Positions 1 to 7,818 of a DNA stretch of 64,000 bases are shown in pieces. The DNA is from JARIHD01 sp964610985. GTDB taxonomy: Bacteria > Patescibacteriota > Saccharimonadia > Saccharimonadales > UBA4665. Numbering within the stretch: the first letter of the stretch is position 1; every line of letters starts with the position of its first letter. Position numbers and translations under genes: made by a program. The notes under the pieces are model-generated. The model had not been told where the DNA came from and did no database searches. It saw only the letters and a list, made by a program, of their open reading frames with translations. The stretch spans positions 1-64,000 of the forward strand of contig CAZSZJ010000003.1 of NCBI GenBank assembly GCA_964610985.1, read 5' to 3'.

Positions 1-135
1 CTACCTCAGGATTCTACTTGGGTATCAGGTGAGGGAGGGTTTTTAGATTCAGGTACGGACAGTATTTGTTCTGCACGGATAGTTATCGTAGTTATCCGAT
101 TCCCGTTTTGCCCTAAAAGAGGGTATAGTGAGAAT
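1..135. other. Window-edge intergenic segment
   Basis: No coding region or RNA gene can be supported here. It ends in the putative -10 box of the PGPGW gene (TATAGT just before the start codon). It may contain the tail of a gene lying outside the window. Confidence 0.4.
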
Positions 136-462
136 ATGGAACGCATGAAGCGCCACTGGAAACGGGTTCCGTCGACCATACGCCGGCCAATTGTGCTGGT
201 TATTGGTACGTTGTTTATCATCGCGTCGGTACTTACTGGCTGGCTGCCTGGCCCCGGCGGCATTCCGTTATTTTTGATCGGCATTGCTATTTTGGCCACT
301 GAATTCGAGCGCGCACAGAAATTTAGAGACCTCATTTTGGGATGGATTCATGTTTTTGGAAAATGGTACAGACGCAACCGCGTGCTTGGGACGGTTTTTC
401 TGAGTTTATGTGCCGCAGCTGCTATTTCTATCGCGATTTTTAGCTTTAATAAGCTCCGATAA
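136..462 (+). CDS. PGPGW-type small transmembrane protein
   Basis: A 108-aa membrane protein with two hydrophobic spans (about residues 19-60 and 86-102). The first runs through GWLPGPGGIPLFLIGIAILA, the signature of the putative transmembrane PGPGW family, followed by the conserved TEFERAQ stretch. Family members are small inner-membrane proteins of unknown function. The start is the ATG at 136. A TATAGT hexamer ends only 6 nt before it and no Shine-Dalgarno is present, so the transcript may be leaderless. The opposite-strand frame over the same bases has no recognisable domain and is a shadow. Confidence 0.8.
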   Translation: MERMKRHWKRVPSTIRRPIVLVIGTLFIIASVLTGWLPGPGGIPLFLIGIAILATEFERAQKFRDLILGWIHVFGKWYRRNRVLGTVFLSLCAAAAISIAIFSFNKLR

Positions 463-495
463 CTCTCTGTTAAGCATAAGCATTAAAGAATATAT

Positions 496-523
496 TTGAC
501 ATACGCGCCAACAGATGTAAAAT
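496..523 (+). promoter_or_regulatory. Sigma70-type promoter for the 70-aa membrane protein
   Basis: A perfect -35 TTGACA (496-501) and a -10 TAAAAT (518-523) are separated by 16 bp. They lie about 37 bp upstream of the start codon at 561, which is also preceded by AAGGTGG. This is one of the best housekeeping promoters in the window. Confidence 0.7.
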
Positions 524-560
524 ACAGAGTAATTGGTTATATAAATGTAAGGTGGCGCAC

Positions 561-773
561 ATGTCGGAGTTCATCGTTCTGGGGCTTATTCCAGGCACAC
601 AAATTCAGATCACATTTTTACTATGGCTATTGGTTGTGCTTACGATTTCTATTTTTGCCGGTGCGCACATCGTGCAGCGTTCGCGTATGTTCCGGAATGC
701 GCTGGTGACACTCGTCTTGTTGGCACTCAGCCGCAGGACACCCGATTCTGAGGCTCTTTGGTCGACGTTGTAA
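561..773 (+). CDS. Small hypothetical membrane protein
   Basis: A 70-aa protein of unknown function. The first two thirds hold one or two hydrophobic spans (about residues 6-30 and 40-55), with basic residues RSR between them. The ATG at 561 is preferred over the GTG at 552 because AAGGTGG at 549-555 is well placed as a ribosome binding site for it, and a strong promoter lies at 496-523. It is convergent with sbcB. I do not recognise the family. Confidence 0.6.
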   Translation: MSEFIVLGLIPGTQIQITFLLWLLVVLTISIFAGAHIVQRSRMFRNALVTLVLLALSRRTPDSEALWSTL

Positions 774-792
774 TCTAGTCTGCCCTATAAAA

Positions 793-2235
793 TTACTCTT
801 CGCTGTTTGCCGGCATAATGCTTTCAGCATACAATTTGAGTTCTTCGAGCAAGTATTCTTGATGCGAAGTAAGATGCTCGCGTGCAGCGACCTCTTGCAA
901 GCGCGCAAAGAAGCGCGCTATTCTGCTCTGCGGGCCGCCGTCTAGCAGCCTCCGTACGCAGTGCTTCTCCCATTCGACACGCTCTTCGCCACTCAGCGCT
1001 TTGGGATAATTTCGGGCTTTATACAGTGGCAAAAGTGCCGATAGCCGTTGGTCTTTGAAACGCAAATTTAGGTCGCCCAACTCCTCTGGCCGCGCGGCGC
1101 GCACCACGCTCATAGCCTGCTTGTCACCATTATCAAGAAATCCATCGTACATGCATTCGTCCACATCTTTGTCGGTAGCGACCAGTGATGTTTGGAAAGG
1201 TTTGTCCATGATTTCCCAAGCTTTAAAGAGCCGGGCTTCGAGATCGGGCATGCTCTCTAGGGCAGCGGCATGCTGTCGTATTTCTTTCATGTCGAGTTTG
1301 AGACGTTTTTGGCTAGCCTCGTCTAAAACGCCGAGTGGCGCCACGGCGGGACAGCGGTTGAATTGCAATGATTTTACGGGTAGGCGCGGCTCTTCTGAGT
1401 CTTTTTTCCATTTCCAGGATTCAGCGAGCTGTTCGGGCGTGGCATCTTTGTAATACAGTGGGTCGTAACGCAGATCAAACACAAACATACCCTGTTTTTT
1501 GGGATGAGGACAGATCGGCATAACTACCGTTGTCTTTTCGTACTCAGCGGCATATTTGCCGCTCGTGTACACGAAAGGTTTGCCGCTGTCTGCCAGCTCG
1601 GCCACCTTGCGTTTGTCGCGCATAGTCATTAGGTAATCAAATAATTTGGTCTGCTTGTTACGAATCATCCGGGCCACGGCGATGGTGGCATCCACGTCAC
1701 TGAGAGCGTCATGTGCATGGGCATGATCTAGTTTATTGAGTCCCGTCAAAAGCTCCAAACGGTTGGTCGGTTTGCCATGCACATCAACCGGCCACTTTAT
1801 ACCCTCCGGCCGAAGCGCACGCGTCATGCGCACCACATCCAGTAAATCCCACCGCGACCGGTCCTCACGCCATTGCCATTCATACGGATCGTAAAAATTG
1901 CGGTAGTGCAGACAGCGCATAAACTCGTCGTCAAAACGTACGGTGTTAAAGCCCAGGAAAATTGTGCCTGGCGTAGCGATCTCGTCGGAAAACATGCGCA
2001 GGAACTCAGCTTCGGTGTAGCCATCAGCGACGGTCTGCTGCGGCGTGATGCCGGTGATAAGGATGGCATCTGGATCGGGCAAAATATCTTCGGTCAAACG
2101 GATTAATGCGTTGACGGGCTCACCCAGTGGATTGAGGTTAAGGTCGGTGCGGCGACCGGCAAACTGCATAATGCGGCTGCTATGCGCGTTAATTCCGCTT
2201 GTTTCGAGGTCATAAAAGAAAAAACTGGCTGACAT
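793..2235 (-). CDS. sbcB: Exodeoxyribonuclease I
   Basis: A 480-aa 3'-5' exonuclease acting on single-stranded DNA in recombination and mismatch repair. The N-terminal DEDDh domain starts with FFFYDLETSG (Asp9 and Glu11, metal ligands), has the FNTVRFDDEF motif near residue 97 and ends with HAHDALSDVDAT, carrying the catalytic His and Asp of Exo III. The SH3-like and helical C-terminal halves typical of E. coli ExoI follow, and the length matches that enzyme (about 475 aa). It stands alone, 9 bp downstream of the 318-aa hypothetical gene, with the same orientation. The call is firm. Confidence 0.95.
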   Translation of the reverse strand: MSASFFFYDLETSGINAHSSRIMQFAGRRTDLNLNPLGEPVNALIRLTEDILPDPDAILITGITPQQTVADGYTEAEFLRMFSDEIATPGTIFLGFNTVRFDDEFMRCLHYRNFYDPYEWQWREDRSRWDLLDVVRMTRALRPEGIKWPVDVHGKPTNRLELLTGLNKLDHAHAHDALSDVDATIAVARMIRNKQTKLFDYLMTMRDKRKVAELADSGKPFVYTSGKYAAEYEKTTVVMPICPHPKKQGMFVFDLRYDPLYYKDATPEQLAESWKWKKDSEEPRLPVKSLQFNRCPAVAPLGVLDEASQKRLKLDMKEIRQHAAALESMPDLEARLFKAWEIMDKPFQTSLVATDKDVDECMYDGFLDNGDKQAMSVVRAARPEELGDLNLRFKDQRLSALLPLYKARNYPKALSGEERVEWEKHCVRRLLDGGPQSRIARFFARLQEVAAREHLTSHQEYLLEELKLYAESIMPANSEE

Positions 2236-2243
2236 TACATCAA

Positions 2244-3200
2244 CTAGTGTAGCAGAAGCGGATCCTGATAGCGGAATAATCCGTAGTCCTCACCCATATT
2301 GATTGCCGCGTGTCCCGTGGTTTTGAGCCGTGAAGGAGCGGTAAGATCATCTAATGGAGGCGTATGGACTGGACACTTGAGCGTCGCTGTTTCGAGAAAT
2401 TCGCCTCTATAAAACACATCAGCCCAATTGTCGCCATGGTGACGTCTCGTATTATATTGCCGGGTTTCGCGGTCAAAAAATATCTCAACATCGAGTTGAG
2501 GCAAAGGTATGCGATGTTTCGATTGAATATTAACGCTGTTCATTCCCGCCAATGCCAGAGGCAAGCGGATAAGGTCATGCGCGGCCTGAACGCGGTGATC
2601 GAGATTAATGTTGTCTCGTTTTTTACCGATAAATCGGGCATGCTCTTGCATAAAGTGCGCGAGCGAACTTCCCGCCAATGCCCATTTGAGACTTCTGGCC
2701 TCGTCCGAAATATTTTTGCGATCTACCGCGGATTCCACCAGCTGGCGGCCCAGGATAGCGTGGCGCGCGAAGGCGTAGGGCCACCAACGACGCGACGCCG
2801 TAGCACCATCGGTAAACTCACGTTCAAATTCGTCGCGTCGGCATATCATCATGCCCACCAGATTGCGCTGATAGGCATTTCTGCGCTTACCCCAAAGCGT
2901 GAGGGGATTCCCAACTATTTTCTGACGCCGTGGCCGAGGATCTATAAAATGTGCAGCATAGCCATCGCCCTCGATAAATCCTTGACTCATCTGGTCGAAG
3001 CCAAAAGTAGTATACACGTGACGTTCGGTCTTATTCCAGTCGAGCGGTTTTATTTTACAAGGATCAATATTGCGACGCATTACAACTTCTTGGAGGGTGC
3101 GGAGTACGGCATCGGGATGCTTCTCAAGGTCCGGGGCAATATCAGGCAGATGACTGGCGACTTCCAGCCGAGCTGTCCTGAGTACACCACTGTGCAGCAT
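2244..3200 (-). CDS. Hypothetical protein, possibly leaderless transcript
   Basis: A 318-aa protein I do not recognise. It is rich in Arg and His, has no signal peptide or membrane span and should be cytoplasmic. It ends close to sbcB. A TGTTATAAT extended -10 sequence (hexamer at 3210-3215) lies 9 nt upstream of the ATG and there is no Shine-Dalgarno, so transcription probably begins almost at the start codon. A long plus-strand frame covers the same region. I prefer this strand because of its promoter, its spacing to sbcB and the uniform direction of neighbouring genes. Confidence 0.6.
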   Translation of the reverse strand: MLHSGVLRTARLEVASHLPDIAPDLEKHPDAVLRTLQEVVMRRNIDPCKIKPLDWNKTERHVYTTFGFDQMSQGFIEGDGYAAHFIDPRPRRQKIVGNPLTLWGKRRNAYQRNLVGMMICRRDEFEREFTDGATASRRWWPYAFARHAILGRQLVESAVDRKNISDEARSLKWALAGSSLAHFMQEHARFIGKKRDNINLDHRVQAAHDLIRLPLALAGMNSVNIQSKHRIPLPQLDVEIFFDRETRQYNTRRHHGDNWADVFYRGEFLETATLKCPVHTPPLDDLTAPSRLKTTGHAAINMGEDYGLFRYQDPLLLH

Positions 3201-3209
3201 AGTCGCTTA

Positions 3210-3218
3210 ATTATAACA
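3210..3218 (-). promoter_or_regulatory. Extended -10 promoter
   Basis: On the minus strand the sequence TGTTATAAT reads as TGn plus a perfect TATAAT. It ends 9 nt before the ATG of the 318-aa gene at 3200. Confidence 0.5.
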
Positions 3219-3234
3219 TAAAATACGTGGAACC

Positions 3235-3720
3235 TCAATTATGAGAAGAGTCCGTGCCGGGCGATTCGGACCCCATGCCAGCAAAAGACATTTCAATCTC
3301 GCGGTGGAACATTAATGCCTGCACTACCCCTAAACCATGCTTTACAGCGATGCACGTTACCTCAATATCGAGGTCAGTTACATTTTGCTCACCGCCAGCA
3401 GACTTCTCTAGAAAGCGTTTTATGGCACCCGGTCGAAGCGAACGCTCACCTTCCCTCTCAAGGCACTTCAGCTCCTCATCTATACGGCCTAGATTCTCGC
3501 CTGCCTTATTCTGTAATTCGCTAATAACCCACTCCAGACTTCTTTCCGCTACCTTAGTGGCTTGCCGAAAGGCGACATCCCACTTATCCGGATCATTTGG
3601 GTCAAAATAAGACTCGGCGTAAGCGTCAGCATACTGGTCGACAAATGTCTCGCCATCAAAATCGTCCCCAAAATAGTTCTGAGCCGTTGTCAGCTCGGGG
3701 TCATATTTTTCTGGCAACAT
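3235..3720 (-). CDS. Hypothetical acidic protein
   Basis: A 161-aa cytoplasmic protein of unknown function. The N-terminal third is very acidic and aromatic (DPELTTAQNYFGDDFDGE). The middle is helical with heptad-like spacing, and the C-terminus is Ser/Gly rich. It has one of the strongest ribosome binding sites in the window (AGGAGGG, 5 nt before the ATG). It lies 9 bp after the stop of obg in the same direction, so co-transcription with obg is likely. No domain is recognised. Confidence 0.6.
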   Translation of the reverse strand: MLPEKYDPELTTAQNYFGDDFDGETFVDQYADAYAESYFDPNDPDKWDVAFRQATKVAERSLEWVISELQNKAGENLGRIDEELKCLEREGERSLRPGAIKRFLEKSAGGEQNVTDLDIEVTCIAVKHGLGVVQALMFHREIEMSFAGMGSESPGTDSSHN

Positions 3721-3729
3721 AATTCCCTC

Positions 3730-5007
3730 CTAATATGTAAACTGGCCGTGCAATCCGATCTTAACAGTATCATCCGCCTTTACGCCCTGGCGCACCAGGC
3801 CGTGCGAAATACCCATTTTGCGCATAATGTCGCGAATGCGCTGGATGCCCTCTTCGCTATCAAAGTCGGTGCGGGCAGCAAAACGCTCGATTTTGCGACC
3901 GCGGACGATAAATATGTGGTCGCTTTCTTTGGTGACAGTCCAGGCTTTATCATCTTGGTCGAGCGTAAGAACAGGGATACCCGTCATTTCAGGCGCCTCT
4001 TCTATCTGTTTAGCGCGCTCGGTTTCGACGATAGTTCGGATTTTGCGGAGCAAGGACTGGATACCTTCCCTGGATTGGGCAGAAATTGCCAACAACTCTG
4101 TGCCTTCCGGGAGTACCTTTTGTAGTTTGGTCATTTGGTCGCGGACAATTTCAGGGTCAAGGCCTTCGGTTTTGGTCAGCGCGACTATCAGCGGTTTTTG
4201 GGAGAGATCGATTTTGTAAGCAGCGAGTTCGTTTTGGATAGTCGTATATGCCGCCTGGACATCTTCTTGATAGGCGTCGATTAGATGCAACAGTACAGCG
4301 GTGCGCTCAACGTGTCTCAGGAACTCATCACCCAAACCCTTACCTTCCGCCGCCCCTTCGATAAGACCGGGAATGTCGGCGAATAGCACACTCGCCTCGC
4401 CGTCAATATCGACCACGCCCAGATTGGGTGTGATGGTGGTAAAAGGATAATCAGCGATTTCGGGCCGAGCATTGCTAATAACGCTGAGCAGCGTTGACTT
4501 GCCGGCGTTAGGCAAACCAACAAGCCCAACATCGGCAATCATCTTTAGCTCTAATTGGGCGGCGACTTCTATGCCCTTTTCGCCTTTTTCTGCCACACGA
4601 GGCGCTTGACGTCGAGATGATACAAAGTGCGCATTGCCAAAACCGCCCTGGCCGCCCTTGGCAATGATAACTTTTTGACCATCTTCGTTCAGGTCGGCCA
4701 GCAGTTCGCCGTCCGGTCCAAACACAGACGTGCCCACTGGCAGCGGCACAACCAGGTCACTGCCGCCTTTGCCGCGCTTGTTGCGCTTTCCGCCTGCTGC
4801 ACCCGGCTCTGCCCGCAGTTCTTTTTGAAAACGAAACTCAGCAAGCGTGTTTTCGTTGCGGCTCGCCATAAATACGACATTGCCACCGCGTCCGCCGTCG
4901 CCGCCGTCCGGGCCACCTTTGTCGATATATTTTTCATGACGAAAACTAACGGTGCCGTTGCCGCCGTCACCCGCTTTTATAAGAACTGTTGCTTTATCAA
5001 TAAACAT
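3730..5007 (-). CDS. obg: GTPase Obg/CgtA
   Basis: A 425-aa ribosome-associated GTPase needed for 50S maturation and stress control. The Obg glycine-rich fold spans residues 1-158 (KAGDGGNG, GGPDGGDGGRGGNV). The G domain follows with G1 GLPNAGKST (164-172), switch I TTITPNLG, G3 DIPGLIEGA (211-219) and G5 SAQSREG. A C-terminal OCT domain is complete. The G4 motif, normally NKxD, reads TKTE, which is unusual because the Asn and Asp contact guanine. All three domains are intact, so I call it functional. It probably heads a short operon with the 161-aa gene. Confidence 0.95.
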   Translation of the reverse strand: MFIDKATVLIKAGDGGNGTVSFRHEKYIDKGGPDGGDGGRGGNVVFMASRNENTLAEFRFQKELRAEPGAAGGKRNKRGKGGSDLVVPLPVGTSVFGPDGELLADLNEDGQKVIIAKGGQGGFGNAHFVSSRRQAPRVAEKGEKGIEVAAQLELKMIADVGLVGLPNAGKSTLLSVISNARPEIADYPFTTITPNLGVVDIDGEASVLFADIPGLIEGAAEGKGLGDEFLRHVERTAVLLHLIDAYQEDVQAAYTTIQNELAAYKIDLSQKPLIVALTKTEGLDPEIVRDQMTKLQKVLPEGTELLAISAQSREGIQSLLRKIRTIVETERAKQIEEAPEMTGIPVLTLDQDDKAWTVTKESDHIFIVRGRKIERFAARTDFDSEEGIQRIRDIMRKMGISHGLVRQGVKADDTVKIGLHGQFTY

Positions 5008-5033
5008 GCTTGTACCTTTTGGTTTTACTGCGA

Positions 5034-6182
5034 CTAATGAATATAGTTGAGCGTCCGCGCCGTAGATGCGGGGATAAGTTTAACGTCTTCTTTAAAGAAT
5101 CCACCGGCGGGAGTTGGGTCGGTCATGGATCTTTGGCCGCGAGAGTTCATTTCGGAAATCCAGACACTGCCGTCCTCATTGACGGCTATTACGAGGGCAA
5201 CGTGACCCGGATTCTTATTCGTGCTTGTGACCACGGCTGCGCCAACTTCAGGACTGTTATCAACACGAATACCTGCGGCACTTGCGTTATTATCCCACGT
5301 CCATGCATCACCCAAATTCGTAGGGAGCGGGCGGCCCATCTCTGCCCGGTGCTTCGCGACATGCCAAGTACAGTACCCCGGTATATAGCCGTTAGTGCCA
5401 TATATTGGCGAAAACGGCCCGCCAGCGTAGCCACCATAAGAAGAGCTACGAGTAACAGGCTGCTGGCCATTTGGTATGATGATCTGCTGGCCAACCTTTA
5501 GGCCGCCCAACTCGGCATCATTCGAGGCAATGATCTGATCTTTACTGGCGCGGAACTTTTGAGCCAGCGTGTCGGGATTGTCGCCTTCTTTAACTGTATA
5601 CACGATGCCGTTGACAGGCGGAATCAGGATCTTTACTCCTGCTGCAATCGTATTACCGGTCAGGCCATTGGACCACTGGATACTTTCGGAGGTCACATTA
5701 AATTTAGCAGCGATACTCGCAATGGTATCTCCGCTTTGCACTGTATAATTCTTGATGTCTTTAGCACTTTTCAGTTCAGTTGCTACGGCCTGGGGTTTTG
5801 CCACCACCATGGCCTGTACGGGTACAGCAAGCTGGGTACTGGCACTGTCGGCCTGGTTGGTTACAGCCACCGTCTCTACCATATTTGTCATGAGCGCCAA
5901 GTTGACAGCGATATCGGCCGTAGAAACCTGGTCAAGAGGGTCGGCCGCTCTTTCACGCTCCCCTACCGACGACGCGACATTTTGGTGCGAACCGTCACTA
6001 GAAGGCGCACTTTGCAATACAAACAGAATAATACCACCAAGCAACAGAACGTGCAGTGACAGCAAACCATAGCGTACAACTCGTCGTTGCGTTAGTAGTT
6101 TAATAACTCGCTTTTTGGCGCGCGCAAAACGACCAGTTCGCCGGGCGGACTGGGCATCAGGATTTGCGGGTTTTGATTGCAA
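5034..6182 (-). CDS. LysM-CHAP cell-wall hydrolase
   Basis: A 382-aa envelope peptidoglycan amidase/endopeptidase. A basic N-terminus is followed by one membrane anchor (about residues 37-58). Two LysM domains come next, YTVQSGDTIASIAAKFNV (about 146) and YTVKEGDNPDTLAQKF (about 195). A C-terminal CHAP domain has the nucleophile Cys in GYCTWHVAKHR and the His in NPGHVALVI. The only usable in-frame start after an upstream stop is a TTG at 6182; AGGAG lies unusually far (18 nt) upstream. A structured 5' leader precedes it. It likely remodels the host-facing cell wall, together with MltG next door. Confidence 0.9.
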   Translation of the reverse strand: MQSKPANPDAQSARRTGRFARAKKRVIKLLTQRRVVRYGLLSLHVLLLGGIILFVLQSAPSSDGSHQNVASSVGERERAADPLDQVSTADIAVNLALMTNMVETVAVTNQADSASTQLAVPVQAMVVAKPQAVATELKSAKDIKNYTVQSGDTIASIAAKFNVTSESIQWSNGLTGNTIAAGVKILIPPVNGIVYTVKEGDNPDTLAQKFRASKDQIIASNDAELGGLKVGQQIIIPNGQQPVTRSSSYGGYAGGPFSPIYGTNGYIPGYCTWHVAKHRAEMGRPLPTNLGDAWTWDNNASAAGIRVDNSPEVGAAVVTSTNKNPGHVALVIAVNEDGSVWISEMNSRGQRSMTDPTPAGGFFKEDVKLIPASTARTLNYIH

Positions 6183-6200
6183 TTTGTTGATACGCTATTG

Positions 6201-6290
6201 CTCCTTGGACGTTTTTGAGGCGTCCACCCCTGAAAAACCAGAGGGAAACGCCAGAATTTTTGCCTTTCAAAGGCACTTCCCGCGTTTCAA
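6201..6290 (-). promoter_or_regulatory. Structured 5' leader of the LysM-CHAP gene
   Basis: On the minus strand the leader can fold into successive hairpins. A helix AAACGC/GCGTTT (6282-6287 with 6246-6251) encloses GCCTT/AAGGC. Next comes CCC-CTG/CAG-GGG (6227-6245), then GGACG/CGTCC (6207-6225), directly followed by the AGGAG at 6201-6205. A TATACT box at 6296-6301 could drive it. GGGAA near 6280 could instead pair with TTCCC at 6243-6247, giving an alternative fold. The class is unknown; it does not match the riboswitches I know. Confidence 0.35.
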
Positions 6291-6349
6291 GCATAAGTAT
6301 AGACTATATATGCCCTTTTGGGAAGGCCAGAGACTTTTACTTACCCCTG

Positions 6350-7396
6350 TTATGGATTGCATAATTTTGTGCAATATTGAGAAATATTTGCTTCATGCTC
6401 GGCTGCCGTTTTGGAAAAGTGAGTCGCACCATCGTCACCAGATACGAAGTAAAGCCAATCAGTTGAGGCCGGATTAGCCACCGCTTTGAGCGAGCTGATC
6501 GTTACATTGGATATCGGGGTGGGCGTGAGCCCAGCATGACTATAGGTGTTATACGCTGAATCGTAGGCCGAGGAAGGCTTTTGACCAGCCAACACCGCCC
6601 CGTATGATGCGGTGGCATCAGATTGGAGTTTCATACCTATGCGGAGGCGTTTTAAGAACACCTGCGCTACTTGCTCGCGGTCCTGCTGCTTGGGAACTTC
6701 TTTTTCCACGATTGAGGCCAGGATAATCGCTTCATAAGTGCTAAGACCCTGGCGAGCAAAGGCGCTCCTGAGGTCGGGCGTAAGATACGTATTCATCTGG
6801 TCGAGCGCTGATGCAACGATGGTCTGTGGGTCAGTAGCGGCTGTCTTTTGGTATGAATCAGGATACAGATAGCCCTCGAGACTGACATTGGCGGGCTTGT
6901 CGACCAGCGCCGGGTTATTAAGGTAGCCCCGGGGATCAAGTGCCCTATCAACTTCAGTCTCACTAAAACCGTCCTGGACAAGGGTGGTGCGAAGCTGGTC
7001 GAGCCGCCTTCCAGGGAGGAGCGTCACCAGATTGGTCGCTACTTTGCCGCGCGTCAGTTGCGATACGATTTCGGGAACGCTTTGGGTGGCAGCCAGTTCA
7101 TAACTGCCAGCTTTGAGGTCTTTGCCAACCTCTTTACTACTTACATACAGACGGAAGGCCCAACTGCTGCGGATGACTCTTTCTTGTTGAAGCTTGCCAG
7201 CGATCTCGTCGACTGACGCACCCTGTTCTACGGTTATCAATCGAACTTCGGGGTTCGTGCTGAGCGGCCCAAGGTTTTTATTGTAGGCAAAGCGAACGCC
7301 GACGGTTGCCCCGCCGATCAGAATGACACCTACAAAGAAAAGTAGAACAATGCGGCGCGGCCAGCGCCTTTTGGCTGGTTGACTGGTATATTTCAT
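6350..7396 (-). CDS. mltG: Endolytic murein transglycosylase MltG
   Basis: A 348-aa lytic transglycosylase that cuts nascent glycan strands and so terminates them. A basic N-terminus and one transmembrane span (residues 15-36) anchor it. A LysM-like subdomain follows (about 55-100). The YceG catalytic domain carries LEGYLYPDSY (173-182) and ILASIVEKE, with the catalytic Glu at 231. The length is normal for the family. The ATG overlaps the ruvX stop by 4 bp (ATGA), so the two are translationally coupled, an arrangement often seen for yqgF and mltG. Confidence 0.95.
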   Translation of the reverse strand: MKYTSQPAKRRWPRRIVLLFFVGVILIGGATVGVRFAYNKNLGPLSTNPEVRLITVEQGASVDEIAGKLQQERVIRSSWAFRLYVSSKEVGKDLKAGSYELAATQSVPEIVSQLTRGKVATNLVTLLPGRRLDQLRTTLVQDGFSETEVDRALDPRGYLNNPALVDKPANVSLEGYLYPDSYQKTAATDPQTIVASALDQMNTYLTPDLRSAFARQGLSTYEAIILASIVEKEVPKQQDREQVAQVFLKRLRIGMKLQSDATASYGAVLAGQKPSSAYDSAYNTYSHAGLTPTPISNVTISSLKAVANPASTDWLYFVSGDDGATHFSKTAAEHEANISQYCTKLCNP

Positions 7397-7818
7397 GCGC
7401 GCACCTCGGGGTGATCATTTAGATAGTCCTCTAAAATATATGCGGCGGCTAGAGCGTCGATGTCGGATTTTTGGTATGGTTTACCGCGGGCTTCTAGCTC
7501 TTTTTCGGCTTTGACGGAGGTTACGGCCTCATCTTGCCAGTGAACAGGCAGGCCCAAGATGGGCTCTAGTGCAGCACCAAATGCTTTTACGGCATCAGTT
7601 TGCGCCGTAGAATCACCGTTCAGATTACGTGGCAGACCGAGCACGAGTAACACGGCTCGTTCATCTTTGATAATTTGTTTGATGGTAGATAAGGCGTCAG
7701 CGTCGTTTGTAACCGTAGTGAGCGGATGCGCGATGCGTGCGACCGCATGAGCACTCGCCACACCGATTCGTTTTGAGCCCACATCCAGTGCCAGGATTGA
7801 ACTGTCGCTAGTTAGCAT
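7393..7818 (-). CDS. ruvX: Putative pre-16S rRNA nuclease / Holliday junction resolvase-like YqgF
   Basis: A 141-aa RNase H-fold protein with the N-terminal motif ILALDVGSKRIGVA, the VLGLPRNLNG strand and the C-terminal DALAAAYIL helix, all typical of YqgF/RuvX. The family matures the 16S rRNA 5' end. The ATG at 7818 is chosen; a TTG at 7830 is the alternative. Both overlap the end of the upstream baseplate-J-like gene, and the ATG overlaps its stop by 11 bp. It is coupled to mltG downstream. Confidence 0.9.
   Translation of the reverse strand: MLTSDSSILALDVGSKRIGVASAHAVARIAHPLTTVTNDADALSTIKQIIKDERAVLLVLGLPRNLNGDSTAQTDAVKAFGAALEPILGLPVHWQDEAVTSVKAEKELEARGKPYQKSDIDALAAAYILEDYLNDHPEVRA

Noticed and set aside
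2364..3221. A 285-codon plus-strand frame opposite the 318-aa gene
   Set aside because: No domain on either strand, but the minus-strand gene has an extended -10 promoter, tight spacing to sbcB and fits local direction.
6183..6349. Known riboswitch (ydaO c-di-AMP or GEMM c-di-GMP) before LysM-CHAP
   Set aside because: The conserved cores of those classes cannot be placed in the leader.
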